Shown in pieces: positions 13,428 to 23,760 of a stretch of 64,000 bases of DNA. Source of the stretch: Zygnema cylindricum (Eukaryota > Streptophyta > Zygnematophyceae > Zygnematales > Zygnemataceae). The first letter of the stretch is position 1; the number at the start of each line of letters is the position of its first letter. Made by a program: the position numbers and the translations under genes. The stretch spans positions 315,591-379,590 of the forward strand of contig JBBHKE010002952.1 of the NCBI GenBank assembly GCA_037447655.1, in the 5' to 3' direction. A model generated the notes under the pieces. It made no database searches. It was not told the origin of the DNA and worked only from the letters and a program-made list of their open reading frames with translations.

Positions 13428-13659
13428 ATCTTCTGAAGTTTTTTCGAATGTGAAAATAAAGCAGATTCAATGTGAATATTCAATTTATCATACTAGAAAG
13501 GTTCACCTCTAAAATTCTTCTCTACCGGCAATTTTATACAAATTTTTTTTTTGGTGCCATGTTTTTTTCTGCCATCTAAACAGTTAATAAATAAAGATAA
13601 TTTGGTAATCAGTTGAAAACCATTCATGTTGTTCAAACTTGAATCAAACAATAACAAGA

Positions 13660-13885
13660 TTCATCTCCGTCTGCCTCCCATTGCCTCCGTTTGCCTTCAT
13701 TTGCCTCCATTCTACACCCTTTGCCTCCTTTTGTCTTCGTTTGCCTCCATTTGCCTCCATACGTCTACATTTGCCACGATTCATCTACATTTGCCTCCCT
13801 CCTTTTGCTTCCCTTTACCTTTGTTTGCATCCCTTTGCATCCGTCTCCCCACTTTTGCCATCGTTTGCCTCCTTCTCCCTTTTGA
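13660..13885. repeat. TTTGCCTCC minisatellite
   Basis: An imperfect array of 9-12 bp units around TTTGCCTCCATT. It gives proline- and leucine-rich open frames in several phases, which are artefacts. Confidence 0.85.
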
Positions 13886-14034
13886 CGTTTGCACAACGTT
13901 CCGACATACACTATGCGTATTTTTTTGGGTGATCACTAAAACTATGAATTGATTTTGAGAAGCTAGTATTCCGTGTATGATCCTTTACCTTGAACTTTTG
14001 ATATTAAACTACACGGAGTATCACGATTAATATT

Positions 14035-14425
14035 TTTAGTAGTACACCACACGTGCTACCAAAGACAACAACATAGTTGTCATGGGCGCAACCAACACGG
14101 ATAATATGCACATAACCGGCAAGGATGCAACCGACATGGGAACACAAAATACTTACTCTCATCTCGGAGTTTCTTTTCATCATAAGTTGCTCCATTTCAA
14201 AAAAATCTAAAGTTGATAAATAAGCTAAAAATGTTTGAGTGCTCAAAAAAGAGCACTGCGTATCACAACAACCACATCGAGTGCGTGCGGCGCAACCAAT
14301 CACAACGGACAGACGAACGGACAGGAGATGAAGGATCACGAAACTTCACGCACGACGTCGATGCCGACAACGCGGTTGCGATTGAAAGGCAAGATTCTCA
14401 CCTTTCAATCGGCGGTCTCCATCGT
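14035..14425 (-). repeat. Dispersed repeat, copy 1 (inverted relative to 41939-42285)
   Basis: The reverse complement matches 41939-42285 over about 350 bp. Shared stretches include TTGTGATTGGTTGC, AAACATTTTTAGCTTATTT, AGTAAGTATTTTGTGTTCCC-like sequence and the GTAGCACGTGT end. It encodes nothing I recognise. It is probably a non-autonomous transposon or a fragment of a larger one. Confidence 0.8.
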
Positions 14426-14517
14426 TGAATTTATATTTTTTGTTTTAGACCAAAACGGTTAGCTTGTCTCCAATTCATACAAATCCGTTTACTTTTTACT
14501 TGGTTACCGAAAACTGG

Positions 14518-15971
14518 TCATGTAACATGACGTTTTGTGTACATGAGACGATACATATCCCCTCCTTTTGCCAATACATGTGCTTCCCAATCAGTTGGAC
14601 AGTCAAACGGATTCTCATTTAACCAATTCTCTCTTCCCTTCTCCTCCTCTCCTCTCCCCCCTCCTCCCTCCTCCCCTCTTCTCCTCTCCTCCCCCTCTTC
14701 TCCTCTCCTCTCCTCCCCCTCTTCTCCTCTCATCTCCTCCCCCTCCTCTTCTTCTCTCTCCCCAACTTCCCTAGCCTCTCCTTTCTTGTGATAATATGGA
14801 CTTAAAACTACCTGATTACCTCCACACTCCTCCAAAAGTTTTTGCATTCTCAAAACAACTTCCTTAACATCTGATTGGAGAAAGATCTGCAAAACAAAAA
14901 AAAACAAAAATAAATACAAACACAAATACTAACCACATAAACTTACATATTTTTAAATACAACATCCCAAATTAAGTAAGGATCTTATTAAATATCTTAT
15001 GAGATTGTTATAAGGATTCATATCACCTTTTTAAAAATGATCTCTCAATAGGTCAATGTGGCCCAAAAATTAAATTTCAGTTTCAGAATGGATATCCTCA
15101 TTAGGGGTTCATGTTTGGTAACCGATAATTGGCAATAATGATTTTATCGATTATTGATCGTTTGCTTTCCTCCATAATTACCAAGATGTACGGTGTAATT
15201 CCGTACTAAAGCTATACACAACCAAAAAAACTTTTCAACTAAAGGTTTACGTCCTTCAAATATTTTAGCCTTGAAACGACAAAATCCTTAACACCAAAAT
15301 AAATATCGATCTGTACACATGATTGAATAAGGCACAATCTTAGAAATGTTTTTTTCGAGCCGCAATTAATTCGCAATTATTTGTAACGACTGGATGCGAC
15401 TATCATAACAAAATTTTATTGACGATAAAATTCGATATATTTATCGAGACCGATAATTTTATGAAGGACCTAATATAAACAGATTACCAATTCGAACTCT
15501 TTCTACCGATATAAATCCCTAATCCTCATCATTATCATCATCATTTTTTTATCAACATGTTCATTTTTTGTTTGTTTACTACAAAAAGGGACAAATGGGA
15601 GAGGGAAAAGAAACAAAAAAGCACAAAAACAAAAACACAACAAAAAACAAGAAAGCTCTAAAACACAGAAACACAAAACAAAAGAAAAAACCTACCAATC
15701 CGCCGGGTTGAAGATATCGTACAATGGCCGCCATAAGTGGTTCATGTAACATTCTTCTGTCTTTTCGTTTCCCAAAACTTGGGTCAGGACACTGCAAATT
15801 CCCCACACTCGTCTTAAAAAAACTCGAAAAAATGAGAGAGGGTAGGAGAAGGAAGAGGGAGAATGGGAAGACAGGGTGTTTGTTTTTGTTTCGCAAAAAT
15901 TGGGTCATAAGACTGCAAATTTCCCACACTGTAAATCACAGAGAACTCCGCAAAACGAGAGACAATAGGGG

Positions 15972-16047
<76 letters not shown>

Positions 16048-18851
16048 NNNNNNNNNNNNNNNNNNNNNNNNNNNNNNNNNNNNNNNNNNNNNNNNNNNNN
16101 NNNNNNNNNNNNNNNNNNNNNNNNNNNNNNNNNNNNNNNNNNNNNNNNNNNNNNNNNNNNNNNNNNNNNNNNNNNNNNNNNNNNNNNNNNNNNNNNNNNN
16201 NNNNNNNNNNNNNNNNNNNNNNNNNNNNNNNNNNNNNNNNNNNNNNNNNNNNNNNNNNNNNNNNNNNNNNNNNNNNNNNNNNNNNNNNNNNNNNNNNNNN
16301 NNNNNNNNNNNNNNNNNNNNNNNNNNNNNNNNNNNNNNNNNNNNNNNNNNNNNNNNNNNNNNNNNNNNNNNNNNNNNNNNNNNNNNNNNNNNNNNNNNNN
16401 NNNNNNNNNNNNNNNNNNNNNNNNNNNNNNNNNNNNNNNNNNNNNNNNNNNNNNNNNNNNNNNNNNNNNNNNNNNNNNNNNNNNNNNNNNNNNNNNNNNN
16501 NNNNNNNNNNNNNNNNNNNNNNNNNNNNNNNNNNNNNNNNNNNNNNNNNNNNNNNNNNNNNNNNNNNNNNNNNNNNNNNNNNNNNNNNNNNATAACTGAC
16601 CGCTAAAGAGAGATAGAGAGAGAGAGAGAGACGCGCTTACTAGAGAAACATGTATCATTTATACACGCTTTACAATGGACAAGCAAAAAATTATGGACAA
16701 TCAGAAAAATTGCAGCTGATATCAATGAAATAATGTGAGCTGATGAAGATTTCCTCCTTCAAAGTCAAAAGAGAGAAAGGTCGCCAGTCAATATAAAGTA
16801 AATGTCGGTTCACCTGAATGGTGACTAAAGAAATGGGGCCAGGGTAGGATCGTAAAATAGGACCAAGAGTGCGAGTGGCATTGGCACAGATAAAGTATCT
16901 GCAAGTATGAAAATGCAGCTTGTTATATACGTTTTACTATTTATGCCCCACAATACGTTAAATCAATTTCACAATATGCAATATGCTTTACATATTTCAC
17001 AATATCTTAGGAAAAGGTATCGGATAGGTGAAATTATGAAAAGTGTCCGAAAATCTAAATAGCTATATAAAAAGGTAGCAACACTTTTTCATTTCAAATC
17101 ACATAATCAATGCTGTAATGTTGTTCTATTAATCCTTCCGACAGAATTGAAAATAGTTAAGCTTGTTAAAAAACTTGTCTAAGACAAAGTAAAAAATATT
17201 GATGTTTTTTACTCAATTGCTTTATGACCTCACCCGTTAGGTAGTCGTAAACTCTGGGCACCAACCATACAACGGTCCACCAGCTGCAAAAAATACCATT
17301 TTTCTCAAGATACAAATCAGCAAATCATTACATGTGAAAATGGAGGAGAGAGGGAAGGGCAATCTTTGTGCAAAATGTCATGTATGTAGAATAATTATTT
17401 TTCAAGTCATTGTGGTCAAGCCATTTCGCATGTTCTCCTTAATTGAGGTTGGAAGTCCCAACTCTCTCTCGGTCATTTATGTGTGTAAGGAAAACAAAAA
17501 GAGCTGTCAATCGAGCGGGTATCCTAAATGAAATTGCCATTACTCCATTTGAGAGTGGTATTAGATAGAATGTACGGGGGCAGACACACTTCGCTATATA
17601 TATGGTAAACAATATTTTAACAGGCATTCTTAAGAGCAAGTTTAACAGAGCATAACATCATTAATCTGGAGAATCCATTCTTAATTAGTCCATCTCAATT
17701 ACCACCAACACCGTAAATCACTATTATCGTTAGAAAATAATTAGTATGAAACTGTTTTGGTGTTAATGATTATATTTCGAGGGTGAATGATGTGGACAAT
17801 TGTGAACCGCAACGTAAAGAAAAAACCCACCAGTGTTAGAAATGCTATTTTCTGTTCAGAGGGCAGAAGAATCCAAGGACCGAATTATTGTTCTAAAGCT
17901 AATAGTGATTCAAGGTGTAGTAGCTCGACTAGTCAGTTGGGTATTTGTTTCCTATAAACTGGCAATAGGATGATATCAGAACTAGTTAAAGCTCATCGAA
18001 ATCTAAACTACGGCTATTAGCTCCAAAAATTGTATTAACTGCCCATCGCTATTAGTGTTAAATATGTTTGGACAGTCCCATTTCTCATCAAATTAATTTC
18101 CAATATTCAATCTTGACATCACAATTGGAGGTGAGACAGTTACCATTGCTACCTGAAAAAGAAAAACGGATGAGAAAAAAGAAACAGATGTTCGAGTGCC
18201 ACATCTATGCCGCATTTCAAAACTAGAAACATTTAGAGGTGAAATCACTTGCCTTCTGAATAATTTCAATGCCGAGAAAATTGCGTCGAGTTCGATAACA
18301 AGCGGCCATGCGAAGTGCGAATACGCCATTGCCTAAGACCAACCACAAATAACCACTGTTGAATACAAATCACTATGTAACCACTATTATATACATTAAT
18401 AATCACATTAGTTACAAATATATACACTATTGGCTACAACCAATCACAGATAAACCATTATTGTTTACTACACAATCCCTGTGATATACACTAATAACCA
18501 CCAATTATAAACAATCATATACACAATTGCCTAAAACCAATGACAGATAAGCACTATTATATACAAAACCTTCCCTCTTCCTCTCCCTCTCCCTCTACCT
18601 CACAGGACTTTACCACAACGAATGTCTACAGTTCGGGGCAATGTTGGATCCATAAAAACTCCCTCTCTCCCTCCCTCTCCCTCTCACTCTCCCTCTGCCT
18701 CGCCCTCCCTCTTCCTTGCCCTCCCTCTCCCTCTCCCTCTCCCTCTCCCTCCCCCTCTCCCTCGGAGGACTTCACCACAGCCAATGTCCACAGTTAGGGG
18801 CAATGTTGGATCCACAAAAACATCCTTCCATACAGGAATTACCGCATTTGC
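14518..18851 (-). CDS. TrmB-type tRNA (guanine-N7)-methyltransferase; probably the C-terminal half of a PGK-TrmB fusion
   Basis: It methylates N7 of G46 in tRNA using S-adenosylmethionine. Exons in gene order are 18851-18776, 18332-18253, 17283-17234, 16898-16814, 15791-15696 and 14886-14518, all in phase (251 residues). Visible motifs are the entry segment VWKDVFVDPTLPLTVDIGC, SAM loop GNGVFALRMA, acidic strand LGIEII, YFICANATRTLG, CPDPSFGKRKDRRM, and the C-terminal NENPFDCPTDWEAHV block. This resembles plant plastid-type TrmB proteins. The intron after exon 18332-18253 has a GC donor (AAG|GCAAGT). The last exon carries an acidic Glu/Gly/Arg insert of about 50 residues coded by a purine microsatellite. 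No ATG-bearing first exon is visible between 18851 and 19663, and the upstream PGK-like exon ends in phase 0, matching this exon. A sequence gap (16048-16591) lies in one intron. Confidence 0.92.
15889..15931 (-). pseudogene. Decayed copy of a TrmB exon 5' edge and acceptor
   Basis: On the minus strand the true exon begins GTGGGGAATTTGCAG|TGTCCTGACCCAAGTTTTG at 15806-15773. A near copy, GTGGGAAATTTGCAG|TCTTATGACCCAATTTTG, lies about 120 bp upstream in the gene. The copy is followed by unrelated frame. The acceptor AG is intact, so it could act as a cryptic acceptor. Confidence 0.85.
15973..16591. repeat. (GA)n microsatellite running into a 544 bp assembly gap
   Basis: A pure GA tract from about 15973 to 16047 is followed by N at 16048-16591; a short GA remnant also follows the gap. 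This lies inside a TrmB intron. An open frame across the gap is meaningless. Confidence 0.95.
17709..17917. mobile_element. MITE family B copy in TrmB intron
   Basis: Inverted ends CACCGTAAATCACTATTAT and (reverse complement of the right end) CACCTTGAATCACTATTAG bound about 210 bp inside the intron 17284-18252. The inner sequence (AGAAAATAATTAGTATG, GTTTTGGTGTTAATGAT, GTGGACAATTGTGAACC) recurs in a truncated copy at about 32165-32340. Confidence 0.8.
18603..18657 (-). pseudogene. Decayed copy of the TrmB SAM-loop exon
   Basis: This 55 bp segment repeats 18768-18822, the 3' part of the exon encoding DPTLPLTVDIGC and its donor. In the copy the SAM-motif residues have changed (DIGCG to DIRCG) and a stop follows. 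The true exon also has the preceding WKDVF context and an intact donor. CT/GA arrays flank both copies (18573-18765 and 18877-18962). Confidence 0.85.
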
Positions 18852-19662
18852 CTGCATCCCATAAATGTGAAAACAGGGGGAGAGGGAGGAAGAGGGAGGG
18901 CGGGCGGGAGGGGGAGGGGGAGGGGAGGGGGGGAGGGAGAGGGAGAGGGAGAGGGAGAGAGAGTATATTCAGATTGAACTCGTGAACAAAGTATACATTG
19001 AGTATCTAGAATCATAGTATCTAATTATATACAACTTGGTTTTTTGTTTGTATTTTGTTTTATTTTTTTCAGCCTCTAGGCTCTTTTTTTCTTTTCTCTC
19101 CTACTTAGTTTTTGTTTCTATTTCTACTTATTACATCTTTTCTCACCTATTTATTGTGCTTGCTTTAGCCTCTACTTATTTTTGAACACTTCATGACTGT
19201 TTTTACCTTTTTTCCCCTACTTGTTTTGTGTTTATCTCCTATTCAGTGTTTCAGTGTTTCAGTGTTTCATTTTTTCAATTTTTTTTATTCAGTTTTTTAG
19301 CCTGTTCGTTATTACGCATTTGCAAATGAGAAACACAACTTTTCCCGTTTGGATTAGAAAAGACTTTTACAGGTAACTATGCTACAGTCAAATATTTGAC
19401 GGATTTGATATTGGACAGTAGTATAGAAGTACCTTTCGCAAGTTACCACACTAACTGTCAAATATATAAATCAGATTGCTACCCAAAAAACAACACAAAA
19501 ATGTATCTGCAGTTCCCAAGTCACAGGTAAAGTCATTTGTTCAGAAACACTTTCTGCCTTTCTGTCTTTGCCCTGATTTTAAATCCCTTCCAATTCAACA
19601 TAACCCATTTTTTCATTTCTTTCTATAATTTTTTGAGAAAAAATAAATGTGAATGTGCTTAC

Positions 19663-22600
19663 CGGTTCCAAAACGCCAATCCCTGGGAGGGGTCTCCCTT
19701 GCAGAAGCTCCAAAAAAGCAGTTCCTCCATTTATAAAGTGAAACCGAGGAGTCTCATTCGACACACCGACTTTTCTTAACAAAGTTTCTGCCTCCTTACT
19801 GGACACAATTACTTCACATGTACTAGCTAATACACGACTCACAACTTCTTTTGTGAGAACCAACCCTTTGTCCCATTCTGATGACGTTAAAGCAAAAGAA
19901 GTTCCCATCCAAACAATAGTCTGCGAAAACACAATCATGCCACAAAACTCTTTGAGATTTTCAGATTGGGTTCAATCTGTCAACCGAGAAATTAAAAAGA
20001 AAAAAACAGGAGCAGAAGCAGAAGCAGAAGCAGAAGAAACAGAGAAGAAGCAGAGCAGAAGAGAGGCAACAGAGAGAGAGAGAGTTTAAACGAGAATAGA
20101 AGCAACTTTCATAATTTAAGAGAGAATTGCAAATGGGTTGTAAATGATTTTGGCTGTGTATGTTATTCTAGTGAAGCTCAACTATTCATTTTAATTTTTA
20201 GTGTGTGCCTAACATTCCTCAGTGGAACACTATACTGCCCATCCCATTAGAGTTGACCACCGTAATTCGAGTGAGTGAATATTTTTACCCAAAATCAATG
20301 AATATTATTAACATTATTTAGTTAAGCGGCCCCATAATGAGCCGCAATGCAAAAAATAATTAAGTGCAGTGACAGTAATAAAGTGAAAGCCACAATTTTA
20401 CTAATTCAAATAGCGATGGACGGTGTGGCCCATCCCTGTTAGTGTTAAGAACACTTTTTAAGGGAGTGGACGACAATTTGCTGCGCCAACATATAGTCTT
20501 ATTAATTTTTAATTTTGCTTTAATACTAACAACACTAATAGAGATGGGCAGTGTACCTGACAACCTTCCAGGGAGCTTGCCAAATGGTCTTCTCCAACGC
20601 TCAAGAGGACAGATGTGTTTACCTCTAACCATAAAAATTCAAAGTCGTAAAAATTTCGTCAGCATAAAATGGCATACTATTCACTATTCGACACAAAAGC
20701 TTGCATTCTCTCCAAATAACATAGTTTATTTAACCAAAAGGTGGACCAAAATCTCAGGCAAGATGCAAAACGGCTATACATATCTCCTTTGTTTTGCGTA
20801 AACATGAGCCAAAATAAAAAGTGACAAGCAAAAGCAACAAGAGGTTGTAGCAAAAAGAAAGTCACGTGCGGTATTCGTGTATGCATCATAAGCCTACCTT
20901 TTGAAGACCACAAATTTTCCATAAGAGTTTGAACACTGGATTCTGATAAAGGAGAAAGACATAAATGCAAACCCTTCTCTTCCGCATACGTAAGAAATGA
21001 TGTAGCGATCTCCAAATCAGAGTCCAATTTAAAGTTTGAATTTTCCTTTTGGCAAGCTAACAAAGAAAGAGCCATTGGACCAGTAACCAACAAACGATCA
21101 CAATTATCCACTAAGGCCTTCAAAACGGGCAAACGAGTAGAAATTTGTGGCCCTCCTACCTGCAAACTCCGAGAAAAAGAACCCCCCCCAAAAAAAAGAT
21201 CCATAAAGATTATGAAAGACGAGATGCAAATTTGAAGATGGTGCATGTACTACAAAAACACTTTTGAAAATTTAACAGTTCGGGCGTATGCGTACATGTC
21301 TTGGATTTAAACAAATCAATTCTTAGGATGAAGTAAATAAAGCCGAATGAAGAAAATTAGTTAATAAACAATGTTTGTCCTGGATACTAGACACTCGACA
21401 AGCGAAACATAGCGAGGGCAAGAGAAACATATAACTGATAAAAGTCAAAGAATACATACTTCTCTTGTCACAAATCCTACAAATTGGCTGTTTTGCGACA
21501 GAAGTGTGTGATTTCAAGAACAACAAATCAATTGAACATACTTACATTCCGAGAATGAATATATGAATCACTCAATAATTTATAATTTGAATTTGAGGTG
21601 GAAAAGAAATTCAGCGCCCAGGAGTCTTTCCAAGAGAAGTGCAAATTACCATTCAGCCCATGCCCCATAGGACATCAAAACTAATGTGTGCCTAAAAACG
21701 TATTCATCTTCTACAAATGTCTATTTTGATATAAGGCAGATTGATTTGTCCTGATAAAGCAAAAAACTAGTGGATAGGGCCAAGAGGAGGGTACTTGCAA
21801 TGGCCACTAATGGGCGGCCTGCCGGTGATAGGCCCCGTCCTATGGCTGTCAACTCCCGGCTAAGGAGAGAACCAGCCATAGTTTCTTCCACATATGCAGA
21901 AACTCCAACCGTGGAAGCTAATGCTCTGTGACAGGAGATGAAAGCATCGTTGACAAAAACTTCTATTCCATCTGCCAGTTTTCTTGCAAATTCTGCATTG
22001 TTGGAAACATCCTCCTTCTGACCATCAAGGGATGGCAACAGAAGGACACTGCTCGGTGGCATAGACTCGATTAAGTTTTTCACTGTACTCCCAATGTGTG
22101 AAGAAATGGAGATGACAGGTCTCTTTAAGATGATTTCCAGTTTATCTGAGTGGCAACATACGAAAGAAACCACGAATGGCTACTTCAGTTCTCAGTCATC
22201 TTCGTGACATCAGGACAGGCTTGTATGCTTAATACAATGATGCTACTGAATAATACAATTACAATCAATATAGACATTTATTACATTATTTAACTGTGAC
22301 AACAAGACTTAAACAGACTGAATGCTATTTTCCTACTCCAAACACCTTCTGAAAACCCATTAGAAAACTAAGAAGACCACCAATCACCACGCACCAACAT
22401 GAGAACAAGCAAGTGCAAGCCAACATTATGAAGCCATAAACATGACAGCAATGGTAAAAGCTTATTCCTGTCACAGTCAATTAAGAAAAACCAAAACCTT
22501 TGGAAAAACTAAGAGCACCACCAATCACCAAGCACCGAGATGGGAACAAGCAAGTGCAATCCAACATTATGAAACCATACACATGTCAGCATTGATAAGG

Positions 22601-23400
22601 GTTGATTCCTGTCACAGTCAATAGAATGTCACCTGCTATTGCACGAGTCGCAAGATAGTCACCCTTTTTCTGCTTCCAGCGGCTCATAATCACAACACGG
22701 GCTCCTGCTTTTGTCAAAAATTCGATTGTTTCAGACGCTCTCTTCAACAATGCATCTTCTTTCTCATGTTTATCTTCCTCAGGCATACAAATATCGGCGA
22801 GAAGCAGTACAGACCGTCCCCATAATTGATCTGGTGTCAAGCTCTCTAAACCTCTTCGAGTCAAATATGATGGCCAAGAAGATGGCTGCGACTGTGAAAT
22901 TTCACTGACGCGATTAAACTCCAGTAAATGTACCTGCAATAGAAAATGTGAGCACCACCAAAATAGGTCAAAACAAAGAAATACGTATTTATAAAAGTTA
23001 AACCTTCAACCATATACCTATAGCTGCTTCGAATGCAGCTGTTCTATTATTATTTAATAATCACCAACTCTTTACAACAGCTAAGGGAAAATGCAGGCAG
23101 CCAGGTTCTTTCACCAATTTCAAAAGGAATTCTACAACATCGAAACCATTGGTATTGTTCATTATTATTTACACGAAAAAAGCATTTAAATTAAAAAAAA
23201 AAATGGCGTTTCTTTACCGTTTGCGAGGCAGCACTGATTATGCGGAAGGTTGCAGCAGAACGCCTCGAGATAGGAAGGATTGAACATAAAGCAGATTTAG
23301 TTTCAGAAATGTGACGTAAAGAAACACCAAAGAAAAGCTGAGGACGCTGCTGTAGCAATGATGATGGCTGAGCCATCAAAGCTGGTATTAATCCTGCCAT
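19663..23400 (-). CDS. Degenerate phosphoglycerate kinase-like protein, probably fused to TrmB
   Basis: Exons in gene order are 23400-23218, 22933-22633, 22145-21795, 21155-20898, 20624-20557 and 19920-19663. Phase is kept throughout (473 residues). The order of conserved blocks follows PGK end to end. Exon 1 (61 residues, Ser/Arg/Ala-rich with few acidic residues) looks like an organelle transit peptide. Active-site blocks are altered: RVDxNVP is LADICMP, SHLGRPKG is SRWKQKKG, the ENVRF block is LPSLDGQKED, DAFGTAHRAH is DAFISCHRAL, GGSKVST is RGPQIST, and the nucleotide loop GGGD is replaced by VSSKEA. The final block reads INGGTAFLELLQGRPLPG. It is therefore unlikely to be an active kinase. 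The last exon ends in phase 0, matching the first TrmB exon at 18851. The promoter is shared with CTNNBL1. Which half the cell uses, and whether the halves are one protein, needs a transcript. Confidence 0.88.
20230..20423. mobile_element. MITE family B copy, tandem with the next element
   Basis: Left end TATACTGCCCATCCCATTAG and right end CAAATAGCGATGGACGGTG are inverted relatives of the family B termini. It lies in the last PGK intron directly beside another copy. Confidence 0.65.
20424..20553. mobile_element. MITE family B copy abutting a splice donor
   Basis: Ends GGCCCATCCCTGTTAGTGTT and AACACTAATAGAGATGGGCAGTG are inverted repeats, with TA at 20554-20555. On the minus strand the exon ends at 20557 and the donor reads G|GTACAC across the TA and the terminal CAC of the element. 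Confidence 0.75.
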
Positions 23401-23760
23401 CCTGGAAGTGAAGAAGCTACAGGAGCCATAAACGTCAACACGAGCTAGGTCTTGGTTGCTGAGCCATAGACGTTAAATACAAAGTTAGGTCTTCTTTCTT
23501 CCTTTTAAAAAATAGACGCCGTTTCGTTTTTTCTGCGCATTTTCACTCAGAAGCACGTCACAAAATTGAGAAATCGGATTGATCAGTCATATTTTTTTTG
23601 TTAAGTAAAGTACTCTGCTTTTCTTTATGTAAAGGGATTCTAGCACCTGCTCGGGGTATCCTGACTGAATTAAATGAACTGACTGCGTTGTGACTTACGA
23701 GGTGGTCTATTCTGTAGAGCGTTTAATTGTTACCAAGCCAATTATTTTCTCAGGTAAACT
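23401..23760. promoter_or_regulatory. 360 bp bidirectional promoter region (PGK-TrmB / CTNNBL1)
   Basis: The two start codons face outward across 360 bp, so the genes must share this interval for promoter and 5' leaders. There is a T-rich tract near 23588-23602; I see no clear TATA box. Short head-to-head spacing suggests possible co-expression (inference). Confidence 0.5.

Larger units (their letters stand above)
12846..14517. other. Intergenic, no gene seen (3' of ARPC1 and 3' of TrmB)
   Basis: Two convergent genes end here. The stretch holds the decayed exon copy above, a 36 bp direct tandem duplication at 13356-13427 (GTTTCACTACGAGATGCT core), a TTTGCCTCC-type minisatellite at about 13660-13885, and a dispersed repeat at 14035-14425. 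I see no coding exon. Confidence 0.6.

Noticed and set aside
15724-16658. Frames of 240-290 codons
   Set aside because: They cross 544 N and a GA tract; not coding evidence.
18093-18160. Possible TrmB exon after the acceptor-like TTTTTCAG near 18159
   Set aside because: The translation does not fit TrmB, and the flanking exons join in phase without it.
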